Shown here piece after piece: positions 46,062 through 56,973 of a stretch of DNA of 64,000 bases. Location: assembly GCA_022813625.1 (NCBI GenBank), contig JAKLMB010000049.1:124001-188000 (forward strand). The letters are read 5' to 3'. The stretch is from Aaosphaeria pasadenensis. Its lineage: Eukaryota > Ascomycota > Dothideomycetes > Pleosporales. Within the stretch, counting starts at the first letter, position 1, and every line of letters starts with the position of its first letter. The notes under the pieces were generated by a model. It worked only from the letters and a program-made list of their open reading frames with translations, was not told the DNA's origin and ran no database searches. The position numbers and the translations under genes are program-made.

Positions 46062-48527
46062 TATCGTAGTCGAGGTATGGGCGGATGACAGTGTCGGTAT
46101 GTACCCTAGAACCATAGGGGTTTAAGTAGAGAGGTAGACAGGAGTGAAAGATGGTACTGCAAGCGAGATTCTATCGTGTATTCACGTCTGTGCTTGATGC
46201 AAGTGAGTGAAATGAGCTCAACTCCCTCACTGGTTGCCTTCACTGTCCTCCTCTTGGCCTGAGGCTGGCCGGATTGCCGATTAAAGATCCAATTGATATT
46301 TAGCTAGGATAGATGCAGCATGAAGATACCTAAATGTAGTTTTCCAGACTGCCGAGCTACATGACGAACAGTATAAATGATGAGTGGATTCTCGATATCC
46401 CAGGCAGAAACATAGTGGGGGAGTCACTGGCCCAAAGTGAATATAAATAGTGCCTACAGTGCCACTTTGCTTAGGAGAGTTGGTTGATCGTGTTCATTGC
46501 GCCCGTTGTTACAGTCTTGAAAATTACCTCAACAACATCAGAGCCTACTTCTCCATCATTTTTTTTCGAATCGATAGAATAATGATCATGTTCCTATACA
46601 GCATCAGCAGAAGATATGTGGGGAGAATCTGAACTCCGACTCGAATATCTTATATTACCATTACAATCCCATCGTCGATATGCATCAGTATAGTACTTCT
46701 GGGCTTCGGGTGAGGGTCTCGCCCCAGGACAAATTCTACTACATTCACCTGAAGGTTAATGTCTCATAAACTACCAATTTAGTGGTTATCATTGAGATAT
46801 TTGCACGGTGATGTATTTCAGTAGGGTACAACAATGACCCAATCGTTTTTCACAACCGCTTTACGCCCATTATAGGCACAAATACGGACGCCTGTGCCGA
46901 GAACATCCTTATTATGGAATCGAAGAAGGGCTGTATCACGGCCTTGTTGGTGAGATGATGGGCAGGATTGGATCCCATCAAACATTTCTGTTGCTGAAGA
47001 GGATGCATGTTGGTAATACCCCAGCTGCTTCAAGATTTGAAGATATAAAAAGCACACTGCCACCGCTACATTGACTGATGTGCTGTGACAGCCACCGCAA
47101 CGGCGAAAATGAAATGAAGAATCAACACTGAGGGCAATGTACGAAGTTTTCTACGGCATGGCGACGGCTATACCCTTCATACATATCGACACATCGGCCA
47201 ATTGGAACACTGAGTTCGAACCTGCATTCGCAACTTTCAAACGATGTGAGCGAATCTAAAGCACCGGATTCTACAATTTAGGATCGCTATATTCTCCGTA
47301 GGAAGATGGCAACACGTAGAACTGGGCCATCCGAGAACCGTTGGGGTACTCAAGGATTTCTTTTCGATGTAGATTCGCGGGCGTTGTAGTTGCAATTAAC
47401 AAGTGTGGCTTGTTTCCAGAAGGGACATAGGGCGAGCAGGAGTACTTCATACAAAATAGTTACTGTGGAACCCTTTTTACTACTAGTTTTCGCAAGGGAA
47501 GGCGTAAACAAAACTCAACCTTTTGTTCCGTTTCAAGAGTTTGTAGAGGTATCTATTCCGTGGTGGACTAGGCCTAAAGAGAGAGAAATTACCGATTTAG
47601 CTCTGAGAGATAAGATAGAAGGATTCGGAGGTACATATGTTACTAATCTACATACATACTGGTCGTATGTGCAATTCTGTTCAGTACGTCGCAGTGGTGG
47701 CCTAATTGATGCCAAAATCAATTAACTAAAGGTTGTATCTGCTTTGAATCGTGCTCGTTGAAGGATATAATGATGGAGTATGGAGTAGAGGTGGAGATCT
47801 TCCAAAGAATCTCATGCGAAAATACTATCATTTTGGCGAATCGGATTGCTTCATTGAGGTTTTCGAGAACTTATAGTGCTGCTTGTTATCGCCTTACTCC
47901 CCTGCGACGTTGATTTCAGCCTCGTGATTGGCGCAGCCATCTACAGATCGTTATTCGTCTCAAACCATGCGACCGACAATCTTCGATCCTCTCATCACGC
48001 AGAGCATAGCCATTCGCATTTTCTCCGTTTTGTGATACGTCCTGCCACCTCAATACAATTCCATCAAAAGCCCCAATCACCATTTAACCCTCCATCCTCG
48101 TCCTCCCTCCGTCTGACGCATCTAGGTCCATCTCCGCCTGGTTCCAAGATATGCCATAGTGCAACCCCACAGTACACGTTTCTGAAATTGACCAGTCGAG
48201 ACGATCGCAATAGATGAGTTAATCAATCCTCGACATTTTCCCGTGGTTGCGCCAATCTAACGACCCCGGCAAGCGAGCGAGAATGCTTGCTCCATGCAAG
48301 CCTCGATAATAATGGTCGGCGGTGGCGTCGGAAATCACACCTTATTTAATTCCAGAAAATAAAAGCGATAATGCAGTGGAGTTTTCGACGGAGCTTTGTT
48401 GGAGTTAATTGATAGGAAATCTGTTCACCTCGTCGCCCCGAGTTTCTTTTCTGCCAGAAAGTCGTTGGAAAATTCGGTACCGCATATGCAACAACGGGGT
48501 TCATCGCGGTTCAAACATGTTGATAAC
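46062..48527. other. 2.5 kb gene-poor region
   Basis: No confident gene. A leftward frame ending at 46818 has a cysteine-containing C-terminus that resembles a small secreted protein, but no start and signal peptide can be joined to it (see findings). A rightward frame at 47390-47725 shows no domain. The DNA from about 46.3 to 47.8 kb looks A+T-rich. Confidence 0.5.
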
Positions 48528-49958
48528 ATGTCGGTTCTGTCGCGCTCCATCACCCGTACTGCGGTTCTGAGCACCCTAGTCTTCGTCCTGTGTGCCATCG
48601 TTCTGTTCTCTGCCGACAGCAGAGATCACCACCGAGCGCATCATGGACGACAGTCGCACCGCCATGCCGTATCGAGCGCGAAGTCTTCGCAGGCGGAGAA
48701 AGCGCCCGAACGGATGGACCTCACAGAAGCGCAATGCAACAATGCATTTCCCGGCTTGAACGTACCGATCCAGGACTCGGTTGCGCGTGGCAAGTTCGTC
48801 TTCAACGTGTCTGATCCTGAGTACAAAGGCTTGGTGCAAGGCCGTATACTGAACAACCAAGTATGTACAAATTGATTCCTTCGACTATTCGCATCTCCTG
48901 ACGCCCTTCTCCAGCTCTATGTGCTCTCTGTTGCGCCAGACACCGTCCCTGATATTCTCCATCAGCGAACGGCCATCTTGCAACAGATCCACCGAGCGCT
49001 TTTGACAGCGCCGGAACGAGTTCCTGACACTCATTTCGCCTTTGTCATCAACGACAGCCCTAAGAATAATTCGTGGACGTTCGCTCGCGAGAATAAGAAC
49101 TCGAGCAGCTACAACACATGGCTGATGCCGCATTTTGGATTCTGGTCATGGGAGAGAGACGGTCTCGGTACGATGGACGACATCATGCAGCGCATCGACG
49201 ACATTGAAAGAGTTAGAGTGTGGGACGAGAAGCTTGCGAAGCCGGTGTGGAGAGGCACGGTTTGGTTCAACCCGCTGGCGTACCCGAATCTGCGCAAGGA
49301 TCTGGTGAAACAGGCTGGAGGCAAGGCGTGGGCGAATGTGCAGGCGCTTAGGAAGTCCTCCGCTGGCGACAACGGGCTGAAAATCGAGGATTTCTGCAAG
49401 TATAAGTATGTGGTGTACACGGAGGGTGTGACGTACTCTGGGAGGCTGCCATATCACCAGGCGTGTGAGAGCGTGCTGCTCACTGCTCCACTGACGTACC
49501 TAACGACAACGGCGTACTGGATAAAACCGATAAATGCCGATGTTCTCTTCTCATCCTTTGGTTATAGAGAGGCATCGAGAGCGAAGCCGAATGTTGTTCC
49601 GTTACTGCCAACTGTGAAGGACTGGCGGGAAGCTAACGCGATCTACATTGCACCCGACTCGTCGAATTTGGAATCCACCATCGCGCTCTTGGAAAAGAAC
49701 CCAGATGTTGCAAAGCGAATAGCGAGGAACCAGAGGAGCATGGCTGTAGAGAGAGAATTTCTTCGGCCTGCGGCAGAAGTGTGCTATTGGAGAGCACTCA
49801 TTCGTGGGTGGGCTTCAGTTGCAGAGATTGAAGGCGGGGGTTGGGGCGAGGATGTGGGTGAGAGGTTCGAGACATGGATAGTAAAGCAGGTGGTGGCATC
49901 GCAGGAGAGTGGCAGAGGAAGAACACGGTGGGACAGCAAGCACACCAAAGGAACATAG
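48528..49958 (+). CDS. CAP10-type glycosyltransferase (GT90-like), Golgi membrane
   Basis: A type II membrane protein of the CAP10/GT90 family, 458 residues, which in fungi add xylose or other sugars to glycans in the Golgi. Exons 48528..48860 and 48915..49958 (intron 54 bp). A single N-terminal membrane anchor (TAVLSTLVFVLCAIVLFSA) follows a short basic tail, then a His/Arg-rich stem. The CAP10 domain has FAFVINDSPKNNSWTFAR, MPHFGFWSWERDGLG, WRGTVWFNP, EDFCKYKYVVYTEGVTYSGRLPY-like sequence and the C-terminal RNQRSMAVEREFLRPAAEVCYWRAL segment. In-frame ATGs at 48396 and 48486 could lengthen the cytosolic tail. Acceptor and product are unknown. Confidence 0.92.
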
Positions 49959-50133
49959 TCAGTGTCATGATTCAAACAGCTGGGTTCATAAAAGATGAAC
50001 ATACAAAGACATAGTCACAGTGAAGAAGACACAATGTTGTGAGAGGGTGTATTATTGATTTGATTGCTATCTGAAGATGAAAATGTTCGCTGTAATACTT
50101 GACTCAAACCTTGATGCTTGCCTGGGATGTTGT

Positions 50134-50213
50134 GTTGATGTTGGATGTTGAAAGTTGGATGTTGAAAAGTGGATGTTGAAAGTTGGATGTTGAAGGTTGA
50201 AGGTTGGATGTTG
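50134..50213. repeat. Imperfect tandem repeat of TTGGATGTTGAAAG
   Basis: About five imperfect copies of a 13-14 bp unit TTGGATGTTGAAAG/GTGGATGTTGAAAG run head to tail, with looser GTTGGATGTTG copies continuing to about 50275. It is a minisatellite in the 3' flank of the CAP10 gene. Confidence 0.8.
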
Positions 50214-50278
50214 TAAAGTTGAGTGAGAAAGAGTAGTGGTTGATGTTTGGTTGGAAGTTTTGTTGGATGTTGGATGTC

Positions 50279-50338
50279 GAAGGCCTAAGCAGGCAACCCT
50301 GATGATACCCATATTATTGAAGGCCTAAGCAGGCAACC
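50279..50338. repeat. 20 bp direct repeat, 40 bp period
   Basis: GAAGGCCTAAGCAGGCAACC occurs at 50279-50298 and again at 50319-50338, identical, with partly similar sequence after each copy (GATGATACC and GATAGATACC). Confidence 0.85.
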
Positions 50339-51499
50339 ACGATAGATACCGAGCATATAGGTAATCGAAACCCAGTCACCGGCCAGAGAGTCCACATTCC
50401 AACAATCTGCGTAACAGATGTAACGATTTGAACGAGTCTAGCTCAAGCTCAAACTGAAACAGAGATGCAAGAGGCAGCTATGAACAGTTGATAGGCCACA
50501 GACACAAAACACAGAGTGTAATATGCTGCTCAGATTCCACACAGTCAACTGTTCAATCCGAAAATCACAGAACATATGACCATATTCATGTGAAGTCCAA
50601 GCCAATGACACTGTCTCTATTCTTGACCTGAGCAAGCAGTCACGAAGAGTGCAAGCCGCTGAAAGAGGTGCAGTGAACATTGGCTTCAACAAGAGAGTCG
50701 AGTCGAAAATTGGCGGATCGGACAACGGCGAATCGGAAAGTTGAGTGTTTTTGAAGTCGAGGAGGCAGGCAAGCATCTAGGTTGAGTGAAGCAGAACAGA
50801 GGAACAAAAAAGAAAACAAAAAAGCAAGAAGCAGGAACGCTGGAAAACTGTAATCGTCAGTAGAGAAAGTTAGTGAGAAAGGAAGAAGACATACATGAAC
50901 AACTTGAAGTTGAGAGCGATGTTGTGAATGAGGTGAAGAAGCCAAGCTTATGAAGTCATGTCGATGATGATTCATGTTGAAGTTCAAGCATGATCGAGGT
51001 TGTTTGTGGTGGTAGATGGTATGGTTGGTAGTGGATGATCACATGAAGTGAAGGTGATGATACATCATCATGATGTTCATTGAGGTCGACAACTAAGAGG
51101 ACATGTGAGAAGAAGAAGAACAATGATGGACATGACTGAAGGACATACATGACTGAAGCTGAAAGGCTGATCAAGCAATGATGGTGGTTGAAGTCAAGCT
51201 TGGTTGGTTCCATGTTGGTCAAGTGAAGGTTGGATGTTGACATAAGCATGAAGCTTAAGTGAAGGTGGATGATGTTGATGACCGAAGAAGATGTTGTGGA
51301 TGGAGGTCATGTTGGAAAGAGACAGATGGAAGAAGACATGACTTGAAGTGACTCTTGAAAGAGTGGAAGTGGTGGGTTGGTGTGTGGGAAGAAGAGGGGA
51401 TCGTGGGTAACGTATGGGGGGGAGAGTTTATATACTCCCAGTGGTGCTAAGCGAGAAATGATCATGTGACGAGCAGTCTAACGGTATTGAGCTGTCGCG

Positions 51500-53137
51500 A
51501 TGCGTCAGATATTACCAGAAATGGGGTCTGAAGCCTGAGGGAGCGTCAATTGTTGCCTGAAGTGGCGGGTGGAAGGCCACAGAAGGGCAGGTGAAGGTGG
51601 AAAATTGAGACGGGAGCCGGTGGGACGAAGCTTCAGGATCATGAGGAAATACGGCTTTAAGCGACGGGATTTTTGTTTCTGGACGATAATAAAGTTGTAG
51701 ATGAAGAGATGAAGCAATACAGAATGCCCATACGTTAGGTTTTGTGATTGAAGTGAGGTTTGCGGCAAGCGCAGCTTGAAGTTGTACGGCCTCAGAAGCT
51801 TGAAGCTCTCACGATGGCGGGCAAGGCTTCGAAAACATTGCGGCATGCCCATCACGCGGAATCTATCGATTTGAGGGAGGCAAGTACGAAGCAAAGCATC
51901 ACGAGTAAGATAAGCACGATTCAAAGTAGACTGAGATTCAAAATCACTCCAATATGGGGGGGGGGAACAGTGAGGCCAGAACCTGAGGGTATACGCAACA
52001 TCACGAAGCCGTCTCAAAACTTTCAGTGCGAGAGCATGGCGCGACAACCTGCCAGAGACTCCGGGCTGCGTTGACTAACATCCCTCTACAAGAGCTTGCT
52101 TTTCAAAGTCGAAGCTGGCGAGGACAGCTGGCCGAGCATCACTTCACGATCCCAAGACATAAACAGCATGCAAAGGCCAGCATCACAAAGTTGAAGCCAG
52201 CGCTACCTTCTACAGAGTCTCTCGAGACTTCTCTGGCACGCCCTTCCTCAATTTCCGAGCCTGGCAACAGCGCATGAACTGAGCGTATATACCAGTGATA
52301 TCAGCCACTCCAACGGCACATTGCAAACTCGACACAAGGACAGCAAAACAAGGGCCCCAAACCTCGCACTCAAACACTCTCATATGTCTGGCACCACTCC
52401 TACTCAAAGATCCTCCATGAATCCGCCCAGACAGCCCATGCCCGCCGCAATCCCAACCTTCGACATCGAGACCTTTCCACCTCCATCCCAGAGCCCACAC
52501 ATATGCCATTACGCTTCCAAAGCACTCCCTGATAAACTTGTCTACCTTCCAGCCTACCAGACACCGAAAGTTCTCGCCGTGCTTCAGCCAAACTTGCGTA
52601 CGCCGTCAGTGACCGACCAGCAGCACACCAACGAGCGCAACGCTACCTTACGTACGCGACACGGCACTTGACAACAGACATTCTCACATTATCCGAGAAC
52701 GGACTACCATAACACCATAACAGCATGGACGAACCATACTCGCAGTGATGGGAAGCTCGAATCGAACCCTTTTTCAACTTCGGTTTCCGTGGAACTGAGG
52801 ACACCTATTGTGGCTTGCCTGCATGAACATTCGAACACTGAACTGGCTGGGTACGACACTGGCCATGACATGATACCAAAGTTCGTTAATTCATGTCATT
52901 AATTCTAGAAACGCTATCACATATCTAAATCGTGCCGCCGCTGCGCTTTCATTATCAGCATACCGCTTCCTTTTCCAAATCATCGAGCTTGGTATTTCCC
53001 TCCCGCCTCCGCCTTTTCATACGCTGTCCAGTTCCATGCGTACGGTCGGAATCCACATCATGCGCAATCTATATCTAAGCAAGCAACACTCTCCATCCTC
53101 GTACATCAAAGGACGGGCGCGGAAGCAAGGACATCAT
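51500..53137. other. 1.6 kb intergenic region
   Basis: A leftward 180-codon frame at 51505-52047 and a rightward 116-codon frame at 52321-52671 both lack domains and have irregular composition; I do not call them. A G10 run lies at 51956-51965. The right end is the trailer of the MFS gene. Confidence 0.5.
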
Positions 53138-54710
53138 TTACACCCAGCCCAACCTCCTCCCACAGATGCTAACACCACCCAGCACAGCACTGACACCCGT
53201 GAACATAACCAACGGCCCATACTCCGTCCCATACAACCCCTTACTCCCCACGTCCCCACTCCTCGCAAGCGCCTCGCTCACGGGACCGCAAACGACATTC
53301 CCGATGCCACGACCCGCCGCCAGCGCCGCAAACACCATGATCCTTCCGTCAGAGCGGCCCGTGGACTTCTGCACGGCGGCCATGATGCCCGGGTAGGTAC
53401 TCGTGAAGGATCCCGCGAAGAAGCCGTAGGAGACGCAGAAGATGAGGAGGGGCGCCATGGAGGTCGCGAAGCCCCAGATGAGGAAGACGGAGAGCGAGGT
53501 GCCGATGGTGGAGACGGCGATGCAGGTGGTGACGTGCCAGCGGTCGATGATGGTGCCCATGAAGACGCAGCCGAAGACGGAGGCGACGTTGAAGCAGATG
53601 AGGGTGAGCGCGGAGATGGCGTTGCTGGCGCCGATGGAGGTCGCGATCGTGGGGAGGTAGATCGAAGGCACGAAGTAGCCGAGACCTTCGAGGATGTTGC
53701 CCAGTTGGAGGAGGAGGAAGGTGCGGTTAGTGAGGAAGTCGAAGTTGAAGGAGCGGTGGTTTGATGCTTGGGATACGGGGAGACGCGGCTTGATGTAGAT
53801 GGTTAAGGGTGCCGTTGCGACGAAGAGGACGACGGCCCACACGCGGAGAGTCGTCCGGAAGCCATGCTTGTTCAAGAGGTACTGGAGGAGCAGGGGGATG
53901 ACGACTCCACCAAGTCCCGTTCCTGCCTGATATCTCATTAGCCTTCATGCCTTGATAGCCACACACATTGATATCGAGAGATGTTATCCCATGTTGAAAG
54001 CTTGATTGGGAACTTGAAATGATGCACAAACTTACCCACATAACACCGAATGCCAGACCCTTCTTCTTAACGAACCACTCATCCATGAACTGAATCGTAG
54101 GACTATAAGCAATCGCACCGCCCACGGCATAGAAGAACCCTTGACTGATGATCAATTCCGGCACAGTCTGGCAAAGACTACTAAGCCCCAATGCCAGACA
54201 CATGATGATCAACCCAATGACGACACAGTAGCGCCTCGATTTGGGATACCTCGTCTGGAGGCCGAAGACCAAGGGAGCGGAGAGATACATAAAACCCATG
54301 GCGCATGTTCCGATGACGGCGATGTTGCGGGAGCCTTGGAAGGGAGGGTTGTTGGAATAGTACTCCTGGAAGATACCGTATGAGAATGGGAATCCTGTAT
54401 GATTTGACAATCAGCATGATAGTTCCCCAATTGATAGCGATATCTTTGTTTGTGCCGATTGGACTTGGGAACTTGACTCACCCCAGACTAGAACTTCGAT
54501 CATGAATGCGGCAAACAGGAAACCCCATGCGTCTTTTCCGCCATCGACTGGAGGCAGTGCGGACTCATTCTCATGGACTCCATCAGATACTGATAGTTGC
54601 TCCAATTCAATGGCGGAGCCGTTGCGTGAGAGGTCGTTCGGAGTTTGTGGCAGTGAGGGGAGAATGCCGAGTTCGGCGTTGCTGGGTCCCATTTTGGAAA
54701 GACGGTTCAA
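53138..54710 (-). CDS. MFS monocarboxylate-type transporter (MCT family)
   Basis: A 458-residue carrier of the fungal monocarboxylate-transporter-like MFS group, plasma membrane; the substrate cannot be predicted. Exons, in transcription order: 54710..54482, 54394..54036 and 53926..53138 (introns 87 and 109 bp). A polar Ser/Pro/Glu-rich N-terminus of about 60 residues precedes GGKDAWGFLFAAFMIEVLVWG, the family's first helix with its D and W. GFPFSYGIFQEYYSNNPPF formed across intron 1, SQGFFYAVGGAIAYSP, WAGTGLGGVVIP formed across intron 2, and the second-half helices are all typical. The length is normal. An internal ATG six codons in (MGPSNAE) is an alternative start. Confidence 0.93.
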
Positions 54711-55489
54711 CTCGCTGGGGAGTCAATTGAATCAACAAATAGCCCTCCGCAAATATTTTCAAATTAACTTCTCGATCGAGGAATTGAAATAGATGTGGTG
54801 TTATAAAAAACCCAATTGTGGTGAGGAATGTCGGTATTTAAACAAGACCTTAGGAGTTCAATTGGGATTTAATTCCGAAGCTTGGAAGAATAGTGGATCT
54901 ACGGGATGGTGGGAAAGGAACGGTTATTGGCGTAGGTGACGGCGGGTCCTAAGACCTATTCAAGGTAGCATTCCCGTGCTACTCTTTCGATCTTCACTTC
55001 GTATGACAGAAAATATTTGTTCTATTTGTGGGGGGAATGGTTCTTTTTCAAGAATATGTCTGATCGTGCACAGGGCATGACAGTCTTTCGTCGCTTGTAT
55101 GCGGCAGGGCGTGGGAAACTGTGGAGTACGAACGCTCGGGCCGATTGGGACTAACGATGTTTACGAGATCGTGAGCGGTGTCAGGTACGGTTCTAGAATG
55201 GTGACAGATATTTTGAACACGAGCACGATGTAGAAATTTTCATTTGTTGCATTATTGTATGATTTACTATGACGCACAGTGTATATACGTACAGCGCAGC
55301 TGTCTCGCTAAGTCTTCGTACACATGAAAAAAATTTATGTCTGCTTTGACGCCCGCTAGCTTTGCCATGCCATCCTTCGATATTCAAACAATTGAAGGAG
55401 AAAGAACGAATAAAAGGTGATTGTTGCTGAGAAGTATAGAATGGCCGTAAGACTACAGCCATGTGCGCAAAGGTCCCATCGATAATTAT
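54711..55489. other. 780 bp intergenic region
   Basis: Upstream of the leftward MFS gene and downstream of the leftward glycine-zipper gene. Nothing callable. Confidence 0.5.
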
Positions 55490-56344
55490 TCATCTCACAG
55501 CATGTCCCATCCTGAATGTAGCTGAGTCCTTGTCCCAACCGCCTTCGCCCTCAGCTCGTCCTCTATGAGGGTAATAGCGGTCATCACCTGCATCGCTCCG
55601 GCTCCTTCTCTTCTTTGTATGTTGCCTTGCGCCATATCCACCGAGTAGCAAGCCTGCTGCTGTCCCTAGACCTGGCACAATAGCATCGCCAATTAGACCA
55701 CCGACGCCGGCTCCTAGAAAGGTGTTGCGGTCTTTCTCTCTACGCTCTGATCGCGATTTGTGGTGTCGAGAATGGTGGTGGTCACGGTCGCGATCAAGGC
55801 TCGAAGACCGGCTTCTGGATCGGTCGTGTGAGCGAGAGTGAGAGCCACGATGCTTGCGGTGTCGGCGATGTCTGGACGAGTAGTCGCTATCCGAGGGATT
55901 CGAGCGTCCGTCAGAGGAATCGGAGTCGTACAGTTCGTCCTCGAATCGAACTCGTTGGGTCCGCGGAGGTTGAGAATGACTACGGTGATGCTGGAGAGGT
56001 GGACCAAGGTGGTCGGACTGAGAGGCTTGTTTTGGGGGAGGCGGAAAGTACTGTGGTTTCATGGTATCCAGCTCTGGGTATGGCGGTGCTGATGTTTGGG
56101 GTGGTCCATGTTGAGGGTGTTGGACATGGGAGCTTTGCTGCAGGAACTGTTGATGCTGGTAGCCGGGCTGCTGATTGTAGTTCGAGTATGCTGGTGGTGG
56201 TGGTTGGTTGTTCGACTGGAACTGTTGGCTTATTTGGTTCGAGGGCTGCTGGTACTGATATTGCGAAGGTTGAGGAGGATAGGGTTGTTGGGTCAAGTTG
56301 GATTGACCACCCGCACCGGGGTTGTAGTATTCCGTGGCAGCCAT
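55490..56344 (-). CDS. Gln/Pro-rich glycine-zipper protein of unknown function
   Basis: A single-exon protein of 284 residues. Residues 1-120 are Gln/Pro/Tyr-rich and probably disordered; 121-207 are Arg/Ser/His/Asp-rich (RSRSRSSSLDRDRD). Residues 211-240 form a glycine zipper (GAGVGGLIGDAIVPGLGTAA followed by GLLLGGYGAR), which could insert in or associate with membranes. The end is charged. Similar layouts occur in conserved fungal proteins of unknown role (DUF3824-like). There is no signal peptide. Function not assignable. Confidence 0.85.
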   Translation of the reverse strand: MAATEYYNPGAGGQSNLTQQPYPPQPSQYQYQQPSNQISQQFQSNNQPPPPAYSNYNQQPGYQHQQFLQQSSHVQHPQHGPPQTSAPPYPELDTMKPQYFPPPPKQASQSDHLGPPLQHHRSHSQPPRTQRVRFEDELYDSDSSDGRSNPSDSDYSSRHRRHRKHRGSHSRSHDRSRSRSSSLDRDRDHHHSRHHKSRSERREKDRNTFLGAGVGGLIGDAIVPGLGTAAGLLLGGYGARQHTKKRRSRSDAGDDRYYPHRGRAEGEGGWDKDSATFRMGHAVR

Positions 56345-56973
56345 TGTGTTGTGAGTTGGAGTGATCGATATGAAGTGTCGCCAGTCGTACTCTTCAGGTC
56401 AATAATGGGATATATCTATTATTTAGTAGTGGCGTGGGTAAGATCTAGTCTACATGGCCCGAGACAGGTAACGGTCTCGTGCCGGTGTCATCGGAGCACC
56501 AACTTTGCCTTGTATACGTCATACCATCGTCTTCACCGGCGAAAGGTTGTCCTGTGGTCTGCCTGAAGTCGCCATCGGGTGGATCGGAATGGTCTTGGCT
56601 GTGAGGTCTGCTCGGCAGCTATTCGCAAGGCTGTGGTAAGCATGCAACGATCCACATTCAAACGAACGACAGCCCATGTTAGCCGAACTATTTCCATGTT
56701 CGTGGCCACCAAATAAATCACAAGACTTTCGTACGAGCAAGAAGATAGAAGTGTTTGCTGAATTACGGGGTATCTGAAGAAGTAGCAACACGTGTGAAGA
56801 TTGTGTTTACGCTGTGACGAAAGCGAGTAATAGGACGATCATTGTCCGAGAGGAATCCAAGACAATGAAGATCAACGCCAAGAAGTGAACTAAGGTAGAT
56901 TGTGCCGGACCAATCACAATCACAGACTCGCACGCAGAGATATTGGTAAACTGCAATGCATGCTGGATACCAT
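56345..56973. other. 630 bp intergenic region
   Basis: Between the glycine-zipper gene and the DUF2985 gene, both leftward. Small minus-strand frames only; nothing callable. Confidence 0.5.

Larger units (their letters stand above)
49959..51499. other. C-poor, purine/TG-rich low-complexity intergenic DNA
   Basis: From about 50.06 to 51.42 kb the + strand has few C and many A, G and T, with recurrent GTTGATG, GAAGAAGA and ATGATG words. All longer frames are on the minus strand and are Ser/Leu/His-rich low complexity. I see no domain. The region includes the tandem and direct repeats listed separately. Confidence 0.6.

Noticed and set aside
47205..47240. B-box-like GGTTCGAACTC on the minus strand
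   Set aside because: Flanking bases do not pair into a T-arm and there is no A box or acceptor stem upstream.
51505..52047. 180-codon leftward frame rich in Leu, Arg and Ser
   Set aside because: Sits in skewed low-complexity DNA; no domain; likely a product of the composition.
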